DNA of 34,702 nucleotides, taken from assembly GCA_020849475.1 (NCBI GenBank), contig JADLGE010000042.1, positions 1 through 34,702 on the forward strand, given 5' to 3'. This document shows positions 7,584-15,218 of this stretch, one piece after another. Source of the DNA: Gammaproteobacteria bacterium. Its GTDB lineage: Bacteria; Pseudomonadota; Gammaproteobacteria; Ga0077536. The position numbers and the translations under genes are program-made. Position 1 is the stretch's first letter, and every line of letters starts with the position of its first letter. Under the pieces are notes generated by a model. That model was given only the letters and a program-made list of their open reading frames with translations. It did not search any database and was not told the origin of the DNA.

Positions 7584-9212
7584 TCAACTGAGACGAAAGC
7601 CCTCGTAGCCCTTGGCCGCCACCTCGTTGATCTTCTCGCGGAAGGACGGCATGCCACCGGCGTAGAACAGGAACTGGCGTTTCTTGCCCGGCACATTGGA
7701 GCCCATGAACCAGGAGTCGGTCTTGGTGAAAAGCATGCCCTCGGTCAAGGACGCAGCGTGTTCCACCCACGCTTCCTGCGCGGCCTTTTCAGCTTCCATG
7801 CGTTGGTAGCCGTGATCCCTTAGATACTTCACGCAGTCCCTGACCCAGTTGCCCACCACCTCGGCGCAGCGCGTGAAATTGCAGAACACGGCGCCGTTGA
7901 CGATGAAGAAATTGGGAAAGCCCTCTGACATGAAGGTGAGATAGGTCGACGGACCTTCGGCGTCCCACACCTCTTTGATCGAGCGTCCATCCTCGCCGCG
8001 GATGTCGATGCGTGTCAGCTCGCCGGTGATGGCATCGAAGCCGGTGGCATAGATGATGACGTCGAGTTCGTATTCCTGTGCGCCGGTCTTCACCCCGTGT
8101 GGCGTGATGGCCTGGATGGGATCGGACTTGACGTCGACCAACAGTACGTTGTCACGGTTGAAGGTCTCGTAATAGTTGGTTTCGAGCGGGATGCGTTTGG
8201 AGCCGAAAGGATGATCGCGCGGCGTCAGGAGCTCGGCCACTTTCGGATCTTTTACGCGCTCACGAATCTTGCCGCGCACGAACTCGGCATAGCTTTCGTT
8301 GGCCGCGTCATCGGTCATGATGTCGTGGAACAGGCCAAACCATTTGTGGAAGCCGGGCATCGCCCATACTTCCTCATAAAAGCGGTAGCGCTCTTCTTCC
8401 GACACTTCGAAGGTCTTGCGCGGGTCGGACTCCTGCATGAAGCTCGCGAACGTGCGCCGGCAGCGCTCGAAAATTTCGTCGTAGCGCGCCTTGATGCTTT
8501 CCTGCTCTTCGTCACTGATCTTCGAGTTGCGTAACGGGCAGGCATAGTTGGCGGAACGCTGGAACACCGTCAGGTGCGCGACCTCCGGCGCAATCTCGGG
8601 GATGAGCTGGATGGCGGTTGAGCCGGTGCCGATCACGCCGACGCGCTTGCCGCGCAAGTCCACTTTGTCTTTCGGCCAGCGCGCGGTATGCAGCGACATG
8701 CCCTTGAAGCTGCTTATGCCCGGAATGTTGGGGAAGTGATGGGCCGACAGGATGCCAACCGCCGAGACGAGATAACGGGTGCGCGCGCGGTGGCCATCTT
8801 CCGTTTCGACATGCCAATGATTGGTCTTGCCGTCGAAGTGCGCGGACTTGATGCGCGCATTGAAACGGATGTGCGGACGCAAGGCGAATTTATCAGTGAC
8901 GAAATTCAAATACTGCTCATTCTCCGGCTGGCCGGAATAGTGCTCGGCCCAGTTCCATTCCTTGAGCAAATCCTTGGAGAAGCTGTAGGCGTAGCTGTAG
9001 GACTCGGAGTCAAAGCGCGCGCCGGGATAGCGGTTCCAATACCAGGTGCCGCCGACGCCATCGCCGGCTTCGAAAATCTTCACCTTGAGCCCGAGCTGCT
9101 TGAGACAGTAAAGCTGGTAGAGCCCGGATACCCCCGCGCCGACCACCAGCGCGTCAAGTTCCTCCGCCGGCGCGCGCACCGCCGCCTCGTCAATTCTTGC
9201 CACTTGCGACAT
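7584..9212 (-). CDS. Baeyer-Villiger flavin monooxygenase (type I)
   Basis: This 542-residue FAD- and NADPH-dependent monooxygenase inserts oxygen next to a carbonyl, turning a ketone into an ester or lactone. The FAD fold is at VVGAGVSGL (23-31). The GGTWYWNRYPGARFD stretch (54-68) is typical of cyclohexanone monooxygenase-like enzymes. The family fingerprint FxGxxxHTxxWP is present as FKGMSLHTARWP (169-180). The NADPH fold is VGVIGTGSTAIQ (191-202). The arginine that contacts the flavin peroxide may lie in a downstream conserved arginine, not assigned here. A strong GGGGGAG precedes the ATG. It is the last gene of a minus-strand run after thiolase and amidohydrolase. The ketone substrate is unknown. 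Confidence 0.9.
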   Translation of the reverse strand: MSQVARIDEAAVRAPAEELDALVVGAGVSGLYQLYCLKQLGLKVKIFEAGDGVGGTWYWNRYPGARFDSESYSYAYSFSKDLLKEWNWAEHYSGQPENEQYLNFVTDKFALRPHIRFNARIKSAHFDGKTNHWHVETEDGHRARTRYLVSAVGILSAHHFPNIPGISSFKGMSLHTARWPKDKVDLRGKRVGVIGTGSTAIQLIPEIAPEVAHLTVFQRSANYACPLRNSKISDEEQESIKARYDEIFERCRRTFASFMQESDPRKTFEVSEEERYRFYEEVWAMPGFHKWFGLFHDIMTDDAANESYAEFVRGKIRERVKDPKVAELLTPRDHPFGSKRIPLETNYYETFNRDNVLLVDVKSDPIQAITPHGVKTGAQEYELDVIIYATGFDAITGELTRIDIRGEDGRSIKEVWDAEGPSTYLTFMSEGFPNFFIVNGAVFCNFTRCAEVVGNWVRDCVKYLRDHGYQRMEAEKAAQEAWVEHAASLTEGMLFTKTDSWFMGSNVPGKKRQFLFYAGGMPSFREKINEVAAKGYEGFRLS

Positions 9213-9274
9213 ACGATCTCCCCCGTTGCTTCACATCATCCTTACGCTCGCCGTGCCGGCGCTTTTGCACAAGA

Positions 9275-9294
9275 TGATGTCTACCTTGACATCA
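9275..9294. promoter_or_regulatory. Inverted repeat upstream of the Baeyer-Villiger gene
   Basis: TGATGTC and GACATCA form a perfect 7-base inverted repeat separated by six bases. The repeat lies about 60 bases before the monooxygenase ATG within the 146-base gap after the thiolase gene. Its size and spacing fit a dimeric regulator site. It suggests the last gene of the run may have its own control. Confidence 0.35.
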
Positions 9295-9358
9295 AGCCGC
9301 AATCACCCCCGATTGAGGAAGGTCGCCTGCGTCCGGGCGGGTGCGACCTTGAGCAAGC

Positions 9359-10612
9359 TCAGCGCGCGCCTTCGAGGATCAATACCGAACAGGCCGCTTC
9401 ATCGAAGCCGATGACGCCGCCGCCGTTTTCGGCCAGCGCCCAGCGCGCGCCATCGACCTGACGCTCACCCGCTTCACCTCGTAGTTGTGTGACGAGTTCG
9501 GCGGTCATCGACAGTCCCGTGGCGCCTACCGGATGGCCCTTGGACACGAGGCCGCCCGAGGTGTTGACGGGAATGCGGCCCCCCAATGTCGTCGCACCGC
9601 TTTCCACCAATTCACCGCCAGTGCCACGCTCACAGAAGCCCATCATCTCGACCTGGTAGATTTCGCAGAACGAGGTGGCGTCGTGAACTTCCGCGACGTC
9701 GATATCGGCGGGCGTGATACCAGCGGCATTGTAGGCGCGCTCGGCCGCGTAACGGCTCAAGCCATCTTCATCGAGGCTGCGATACTTGCCGCCCGACAAG
9801 CCCTGCGCCGCGATGCGCACCGCGCGTTCGCGCACTTCGCCGGGCAGGGTTTTCAATATCTTCTCCGAGACGACGATCGCGGCCGCCGCGCCGTCGCCTA
9901 TCGGCGCGCACATGGCACGCGTCAATGGCCAGGTGACGGGCCGGTCGGCCAGCACTGCGTCGACCGTCATGCGAAAGCGATACTGGGCCTTGGGGTTCAG
10001 CGCGCCGTGATTATGGTTCTTGGCCGCGCCCGCCGCGATCTGGCGTTGAGTAAGGCCGTATTTTTTCATGTGATAGCAGGCCTGCATGGCGTAGGTATCC
10101 ATGAAGATAGTGCGGTCAGGGCCAGGCTCAAACGGTTTGCCGGCGGCATCACCGGCGGCGCGATAGTAGTCCTGCCATTCCTGCGGGTCGTATTGGTCGA
10201 TGCCGCCGAAATAGAGCTTGGCGGCCTTGTCTGGATCTTTGGGATAAAAAGTCTTTTCCACGCCCATGGCGAGACTGACCTCGGCCTGGCCGGAGAGGAT
10301 GTCTTTCCAGGCGCCGTTCAAAGCCAGGGACGCAGTCGCACAGCCGGCTTCGACATTGGTCATCGGAATGCGCTCGGGCAAGCGCCCTTCGCGCGTCATG
10401 GGCGTCAGACAGACCTGACCGCGAATGCTGCCCTGATTGTCGGTCCACATACCGCAATTGCCGAAGTAAACGCTTTCTATCATGCCACCGTCGGCGAGGC
10501 CGGCATCCGCCAGCACCGCGAGATAGGCTTCACGCGTGAGGTCTTTGACGCTGTCTTCGTTACGCCGTCCAAAGGCCGAACTATAGGCGCCGATGATATA
10601 GGCGGCAGTCAT
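9359..10612 (-). CDS. SCP2-type thiolase family protein
   Basis: This 417-residue thiolase-fold enzyme would cleave a beta-ketoacyl-CoA with CoA. The nucleophile is C91 in VEAGCATAS. The SCP2 class mark HDATSFCE replaces the NEAF motif of classical thiolases (H310). The C-terminal GHPVGATG (H360) is intact. The middle inserts, such as the segment with YDPQEWQDYYRAAGD, are like those of sterol carrier/steroid side-chain thiolases. An ATG 96 bases upstream is in frame, but only from 10612 does the family start MTAAYIIGAYSSAFGR appear, and GGAG lies before it. A hairpin separates the gene from the amidohydrolase gene. A retro-aldol lyase partner role is possible because some members of this class do not thiolyse. 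Confidence 0.82.
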   Translation of the reverse strand: MTAAYIIGAYSSAFGRRNEDSVKDLTREAYLAVLADAGLADGGMIESVYFGNCGMWTDNQGSIRGQVCLTPMTREGRLPERIPMTNVEAGCATASLALNGAWKDILSGQAEVSLAMGVEKTFYPKDPDKAAKLYFGGIDQYDPQEWQDYYRAAGDAAGKPFEPGPDRTIFMDTYAMQACYHMKKYGLTQRQIAAGAAKNHNHGALNPKAQYRFRMTVDAVLADRPVTWPLTRAMCAPIGDGAAAAIVVSEKILKTLPGEVRERAVRIAAQGLSGGKYRSLDEDGLSRYAAERAYNAAGITPADIDVAEVHDATSFCEIYQVEMMGFCERGTGGELVESGATTLGGRIPVNTSGGLVSKGHPVGATGLSMTAELVTQLRGEAGERQVDGARWALAENGGGVIGFDEAACSVLILEGAR

Positions 10613-10652
10613 GGCAGTACTCCGTGCAATGGGGGCTTGCGAGGTGAACAAT

Positions 10653-10697
10653 CCGGTCTGTCGCGTGCTCGCTGCCGGCGATGGCGCGACAGACCGG
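10653..10697. terminator. Strong stem-loop between amidohydrolase and thiolase genes
   Basis: CCGGTCTGTCGCG (10653-10665) and CGCGACAGACCGG (10685-10697) form a perfect 13-bp stem around 19 bases. On the minus strand it lies just after the amidohydrolase stop and about 40 bases before the thiolase start. No T-run follows, so it may be an mRNA-stabilising or processing hairpin inside an operon rather than a terminator. Confidence 0.45.
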
Positions 10698-10704
10698 GGC
10701 GCGC

Positions 10705-11724
10705 TCAAGCCTTGGCGGCGATGCGATAGACGCGCGCGGCGGTGCCGCGGAACATCGCGTCTTTTTCCGCCTCACTGTAAGGCGCGGCAATCTTCTTGAA
10801 CGCGTTCCACAACACAGCGTACGACACGCCGCACTTGTCGACCGGGAAGTTGCTTTCAAACATGCAGCGCTCGGGACCGAAAGTCTGGATCGCGAACTGA
10901 TAGTAGTCGTTCTGGCGCGCGACGAAGGCGTCGGAACTCGGCGGCGCGGCGTCGGCTTCGAAGCCCATGCCGCACCACGGCATGGCGAGGCCGCCAAGCT
11001 TCATGTTGACGTTGGCGCACTTGGCGAGTTCGGTGAGATCCTTCTTCCACTGCGCGAAGATTTCCGCCTGGCGACCTTTATAGGCGCCGACGCCGAGCGG
11101 GGTGCCGAGATGGTCGATGACCATGGTGGTGCCGGGAAACGCGCGGGCCAGATCAGTGAAGCACGCGGTCTGGTGATAGTAGTGATAGCCGTCGAAGGCG
11201 AGGCCCTTGTCCGACAGGATTTTGAAGCCGCGCCGAAACGCCGCGTCGTCGTAAAGCCGGCCGTTGTGCACGCCTTCCATGGACAGAAGATCGGAGCCCG
11301 TGTCATCGAATGCCGCTATCTGACGGATGCCGCGGAACAGCGTGCTGGCCGCCATGTGCGCGTCGAGAAACTCGTGCACTTGCGCTTCGCTGCCGCGCAG
11401 TTCACCGGTGCCCATGATGGCGCCGATTTGGGTGGCCTTGGGGTTCTTGGCCGCTTCCTTGGCAATGCTGTCCACCCACTCGGTCTCGCCTACCGGTTTC
11501 AGGTGTTCGGGGCCAGTCTCGCGATGTCCTTCCCAGCATTGCAGATAGACCGTCTGCTCGACGCCATGGGTGCCGGCGTCGGCGCGCAGTTCGTTCAAAT
11601 CATAGTAGGGATAGACTTCGCTCTTGACGAAGAAATGATGATGCGGGTCGACGATGCGACGATTGGGCTCGATGGTTTCTTCCTGAACCTTATTGAGCCA
11701 GTCCTTGCGAACGACAATAGACAT
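10705..11724 (-). CDS. Amidohydrolase-2 family metal-dependent hydrolase, possible lactonase
   Basis: This 339-residue TIM-barrel hydrolase (amidohydrolase_2 family) has the metal motif DPHHHF near residue 28. Further barrel features are YLQCWEGHRE, FRGIRQIAAFDD, the VIDHLGTP strand and SNFPVDK near the end, where the family has its last acidic ligand region. Relatives include 2-pyrone-4,6-dicarboxylate hydrolase and sugar lactonases, which open lactones (known). With a Baeyer-Villiger enzyme in the same run, lactone opening is a sensible guess (inference). The ATG at 11724 is preceded by GGGGAG at the proper distance; an upstream in-frame start at 11760 lacks this. A decarboxylase role, also known in this family, is the alternative. 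Confidence 0.8.
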   Translation of the reverse strand: MSIVVRKDWLNKVQEETIEPNRRIVDPHHHFFVKSEVYPYYDLNELRADAGTHGVEQTVYLQCWEGHRETGPEHLKPVGETEWVDSIAKEAAKNPKATQIGAIMGTGELRGSEAQVHEFLDAHMAASTLFRGIRQIAAFDDTGSDLLSMEGVHNGRLYDDAAFRRGFKILSDKGLAFDGYHYYHQTACFTDLARAFPGTTMVIDHLGTPLGVGAYKGRQAEIFAQWKKDLTELAKCANVNMKLGGLAMPWCGMGFEADAAPPSSDAFVARQNDYYQFAIQTFGPERCMFESNFPVDKCGVSYAVLWNAFKKIAAPYSEAEKDAMFRGTAARVYRIAAKA

Positions 11725-11803
11725 GATGTGAATCTCCCCTCGGTGGCGATGTAACGGCACACGACACGGCTAATGTCGCGTGTTCAAGCTTCAGCCTAGC
11801 ACG

Positions 11804-12895
11804 TCAGGGCTGGGCGGATTCATCCCATAAATGACGTCGGTAATCACGCGGTGATTGACCGCTCCAGCTCTTGAAGGCGCGCGAGAAGGCGCTGGCATCT
11901 TCAAAGCCCAATGCGTGGGCGATGGCGCTGTTGTCGAGATGGCTGCGCGCCATCAACTCCATCGCGCGTTCGCGCCTCACCTCGGCCAGCACGGCGGAAA
12001 AGCTGGTGCCTTCTTCGTCCAGACGGCGCTGCAAGGTGCGCGTGGTGAGATGCAGAGCCTGCACGACTTCCGGCAACGAAGGTATCGGTGTTGCGGCGCG
12101 CAAACGCGTACGCAATACCCCGGCATAGCGCAGCGGCTCATCCATCACCGCCGCGAGGCGCTGGCACTGGTTTTCAAAGAACCGATAGGACATCGCATTG
12201 GCCTGTGGCGGCGCCCTGTCCCACACCGCCTGCGCAAACCGAATCTGGTTGCTGGCCGCGCCGAAATATACCGGGCAGGCAAAAAACGCTTCGTAGATGT
12301 CGACCGCGGGCGGTGGCAGATGGGTGAAATGCACCGACAGCGGCTTGAGATCGGCGCCCAAGGTCTGGCGCAGGAGGGTCAAGGTGGAAGTGGTGTCGCG
12401 TTCGACGAAGAACGCCGCGCAGTCACCGACCTCGGCGTTTTCTTCAAAGCTTACATACTCTTCATCACCATCGTTCCAGAACGACAACTCGATACATCCC
12501 CACGCCAGAATGGGGTGCGCGAGTATGGTGTGGAAGAGTTCGCGCGCATTCGGCGCGCAGGACGCGGCAAGGCCCAGCACACCGAACTGCACGAGGTGAT
12601 AGCCCTGACCGACCAGCAGCCCCGCATGCGGAAGCTTGAGTGCGGTCAGGGCCAGGCGCGTGAAGCGCAGCTCTTTTTCAAAGGGAATGTGAAAGCTCGG
12701 CTCTTCAAGGGCGAAGCGCGGAATATCGGCGGCTTCGAGCAGCGGCTGCACGGCATGGCCACCCGCTTCGAGCACGGTGATGACCGGTGCGAGTCCAAAA
12801 GCCAGGCGCACTGGACGCAGCATGGTGCTGCCAAACAGATAGGTCGGCTGCCGGACCGACGGCCGTTGCTCACTGCCCCGCCTCTCCGTTGCCAT
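11804..12895 (-). CDS. AraC-family transcriptional regulator
   Basis: This regulator of about 363 residues has an N-terminal arabinose-binding-like effector domain (PF12625 type) with the segment FHIPFEKELRFTRLAL. A C-terminal double helix-turn-helix at roughly 275-358 contains LTTRTLQRRLDEEGTSF and IAHALGFEDASAFSRAFKSW followed by SPRDYRR. Members of this group often control catabolic genes and bind a small carboxylate or acyl compound (known). It precedes the amidohydrolase, thiolase and Baeyer-Villiger genes on the same strand and diverges from the luciferase-like gene, so it probably controls one or both. The start is uncertain: in-frame ATGs at 12949 and 12823 are also possible. 12895 was chosen because the AT-rich promoter-like stretch lies just upstream. 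Confidence 0.85.
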   Translation of the reverse strand: MATERRGSEQRPSVRQPTYLFGSTMLRPVRLAFGLAPVITVLEAGGHAVQPLLEAADIPRFALEEPSFHIPFEKELRFTRLALTALKLPHAGLLVGQGYHLVQFGVLGLAASCAPNARELFHTILAHPILAWGCIELSFWNDGDEEYVSFEENAEVGDCAAFFVERDTTSTLTLLRQTLGADLKPLSVHFTHLPPPAVDIYEAFFACPVYFGAASNQIRFAQAVWDRAPPQANAMSYRFFENQCQRLAAVMDEPLRYAGVLRTRLRAATPIPSLPEVVQALHLTTRTLQRRLDEEGTSFSAVLAEVRRERAMELMARSHLDNSAIAHALGFEDASAFSRAFKSWSGQSPRDYRRHLWDESAQP

Positions 12896-13045
12896 GGCCG
12901 TGCCTGGATGCTTGTCGTAATTTGCAAAGAAATTTACACAATCCGTCATTCTGCGTCGAGACGCGCTGGCGGACACTCTGGCACGCACGCGGCGCGCAAC
13001 GCAGATTGTTCATCCGGCCGCCGCCTCAACTGCAAGGGGAGACCA
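12896..13045. promoter_or_regulatory. Divergent promoter region between AraC regulator and LLM gene
   Basis: This 150-base gap contains the most AT-rich stretch of the neighbourhood, about 12911-12945. On the plus strand TTGTCG and TACACA are 17 bases apart there, a weak sigma70-like pair for the luciferase-like gene. No clear repeated operator was found. Confidence 0.3.
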
Positions 13046-14287
13046 ATGAAGTTCATGTTCTTTTTCTATCCGGCGATCCCGGCGACGATGGAGGAGCGCG
13101 AGAAGCTGCGCCCCATCGCCCGACGTAACGATCGCTTCCAGAAGATGCTCGACGAAATCGTCGAGCTCTCGCAGCTTGCCGAGGATTTGGGCTTTCAGGC
13201 CGTGACCTTCCCCGAGCATCACCTGCACACCGAAGGCAGCGAAATGGGTAGCCTGCCGCTCCTGACTCAGCATGTATTGGCCAACACCAAGAAGATCATG
13301 GCCGGCCCGATAGGCTATGTGCTCGCTGGCTGGAACCCGCTGCGTCTTGCGCTCGAGATAGCCTGGCTCGATCAGATCTCCAAGGGCCGCACGTTCTGCG
13401 GCTTTGCGCGCGGTTACCAGGCGCGCTGGTTGAACCCGATGGCGCAACACCTGCACGTGACGGCGGCCGATCTGCACGCCAAGGACGCCGCGCCCAATAC
13501 CGACGCCGTCAACCGCGAAGCGTTCCAGGAGATCTTCGACATCCTGAAGCTCGCCTGGGCCGATGGCACGTTCCGCTACAAGGGCAAGTACTACGAGTAT
13601 CCCTATCCCTACGAAACCGGCACGCCGTGGCCGGCGCATGAATGGACGCGCAAGTACGGCTCGCCGGGAGAAGTGGATGAGAATGGCAACATCGTCGCCA
13701 TCGAAGTGGTGCCCAAGCCTTTCCAGAAGCCGCATCCGCCGCTGTTCCAGGCGTTCTCCCAGAGCGAGAGCACCATTCGCTGGTGCGCGCAGGAAGGTCT
13801 GATTCCGACCTTGCTGACGTCCGACTTGGGCGAGCTGCGCAACTTCTGCAATATCCACGTTGAAGAAGCCGCCAAGCATGGTCGCAATCTCAAGCTCGGC
13901 GAGAACATGGGCGTGTTTCGCAGCGTGTACATGGCCGACACCAAGGAACGTGCGCGTCAGATCGGCATGGAAGGCTTGATGGGCACCGGCTGGCCGGGCT
14001 GGGCGCATGACTTCGGCTTCACCGATGCTTTCCGTCTGCCGGAAGATGACATCAAGTATCCGGGCCAGACCTTGCCGAAGTCAGAGGTCTACATGGAACG
14101 CTTCGAGAAGAAGCACTTCGCGCTGGTCGGCAACGCCGACGATGTGCGTCGTGAAATGGATCTGCTGGTCGAGGCCGGCAATCCCGAGTGGTTCATCTGG
14201 CAGGGCGACCAGGGCTATCTGCCGCTGGACGAAGTGCGCCGTCAGTTGGAGCGCTTCGGCAAGGAAGTGATGCCGCATTACATGTGA
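13046..14287 (+). CDS. LLM-class (luciferase-like) flavin-dependent monooxygenase
   Basis: This 413-residue TIM-barrel oxidoreductase of the bacterial luciferase superfamily uses reduced FMN or F420 supplied by another protein. Family features are MKFMFFFYPAIP at the start, LAEDLGFQAVTFPEHHLH (about 43-60), GPIGYVLAGWNPLRLALEIAWLDQISKGR (two strands and helix), GFARGYQ, and a C-terminal FALVGNADDVRREMDLLVEAG. The EHH segment is the common flavin-site region. AAGGGGAG lies just before the ATG; a very long open frame upstream is only the antisense of the regulator gene. Divergence from the AraC gene suggests co-control with the ketone pathway. The substrate is unknown. Confidence 0.85.
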   Translation: MKFMFFFYPAIPATMEEREKLRPIARRNDRFQKMLDEIVELSQLAEDLGFQAVTFPEHHLHTEGSEMGSLPLLTQHVLANTKKIMAGPIGYVLAGWNPLRLALEIAWLDQISKGRTFCGFARGYQARWLNPMAQHLHVTAADLHAKDAAPNTDAVNREAFQEIFDILKLAWADGTFRYKGKYYEYPYPYETGTPWPAHEWTRKYGSPGEVDENGNIVAIEVVPKPFQKPHPPLFQAFSQSESTIRWCAQEGLIPTLLTSDLGELRNFCNIHVEEAAKHGRNLKLGENMGVFRSVYMADTKERARQIGMEGLMGTGWPGWAHDFGFTDAFRLPEDDIKYPGQTLPKSEVYMERFEKKHFALVGNADDVRREMDLLVEAGNPEWFIWQGDQGYLPLDEVRRQLERFGKEVMPHYM

Positions 14288-14297
14288 GTGATGCCTG

Positions 14298-14330
14298 CCT
14301 CGTCGCGTATCGTGATGATGCGCGACGAGG
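14298..14330. terminator. Hairpin 1 between convergent genes
   Basis: CCTCGTCGCG (14298-14307) pairs perfectly with CGCGACGAGG (14321-14330) around 13 bases. It lies just after the stop codon of the luciferase-like gene, which fits a terminator for it. A T-run is absent. Confidence 0.45.
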
Positions 14331-14347
14331 TGCGATGAGATGCCTGG

Positions 14348-14379
14348 CTGGCCGTGCGCCGCAATGGCGCCACGGCCAG
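14348..14379. terminator. Hairpin 2 between convergent genes
   Basis: CTGGCCGTG (14348-14356) pairs with CACGGCCAG (14371-14379). The inner CGCC and GGCG can extend the stem past a one-base bulge. It lies 14 bases past the stop of the minus-strand crotonase gene and is its likely terminator. Confidence 0.45.
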
Positions 14380-14393
14380 CGCGTCTGCACCGC

Positions 14394-15185
14394 TCAGGCG
14401 CCGATGAACTTGGGCTCGCGGCGTTCTGCCGTCGCCTTCACCCCTTCTGTCCAGTCCGCCGTCGTACGCAGCCAGTTCTGCTCAGCCAATTCGTGATCGG
14501 TCTGCATGGCGATGCGATCGGCAAAACCGACACGCAGCGTAGCGCGGGTCGTCATCAACGCCAGCGGCGCGCAGGACGCGAGTTCCGCCGCCAGCGCCAA
14601 AGCCGTGGCGCGCAGTTGCTCCTGCGGCACGCAATCATCCGCCAAGCCCCAGGCCAAGGCCTGCGGACCATCAATGCGACGGCTGGTGAGGAGCAGCAGC
14701 GACGCGCGCTGCTGGCCGAGCAGCGCCGGCAAGGTGTAGGTCAGACCAAAACCCGGATGGAAACCGAGCTTTGTGAAGTTGGCGCTGAAGCGCCCTTCCG
14801 GGCAGGTCACGCGAAAATCCGCCGACACCGCCAGCCCCAGGCCACCACCGATAGCGGCGCCCTGCACTGCCGCAACCACCGGCTTCCTGCAGCGAAAGAT
14901 GCGCACCGCCTGACGATAAAGATCGCTCGACAACGCGCCCTGCGTGCTGTCCTTGGCGTTGCCAGCGTCGCTCGCGCCAAAGTTGGCGCCGGCGCAGAAA
15001 TTCTTGCCCTCGGCACACAGAAGAATTGAACGACAATCGGTGAGCGTGTCGAGCTTCTCGTAGGTGTCGGCAATCTGCTGAATGAGACTTATGTCAAAGA
15101 AGTTATGCGGCGGCCGACGAATCTCAACGGTCGCGACATGGTTGGCGATCGAAACGCCCAGGTCTTGGGTATCTAGCGTGGACAC
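14394..15185 (-). CDS. Crotonase-family protein lacking both hydratase glutamates
   Basis: This 263-residue protein has the crotonase fold: VEIRRPPHNFFD, the oxyanion segment GKNFCAGANFG (about 60-70) and VQGAAIGGGLGLAVSADFRV (about 107-126). The residues that align with the two catalytic glutamates of enoyl-CoA hydratase are Gly117 and Phe137, so ordinary hydration is unlikely. It may be an isomerase, a C-C bond hydrolase or a dehalogenase-like member. The start codon is GTG, preceded by a very strong GAGGAGG. It is followed upstream on the same strand by the zinc alcohol dehydrogenase, 33 bases away, so the two are probably one transcript. Confidence 0.78.
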   Translation of the reverse strand: MSTLDTQDLGVSIANHVATVEIRRPPHNFFDISLIQQIADTYEKLDTLTDCRSILLCAEGKNFCAGANFGASDAGNAKDSTQGALSSDLYRQAVRIFRCRKPVVAAVQGAAIGGGLGLAVSADFRVTCPEGRFSANFTKLGFHPGFGLTYTLPALLGQQRASLLLLTSRRIDGPQALAWGLADDCVPQEQLRATALALAAELASCAPLALMTTRATLRVGFADRIAMQTDHELAEQNWLRTTADWTEGVKATAERREPKFIGA

Positions 15186-15218
15186 AGGTCCTCCTCGTGG
15201 TCTGCGCGCGGCAGAGGT

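Noticed and set aside
11855..13045. Long in-frame extension upstream of the luciferase-like gene
   Set aside because: It is antisense to the AraC regulator; the family start and a strong ribosome site are at 13046.
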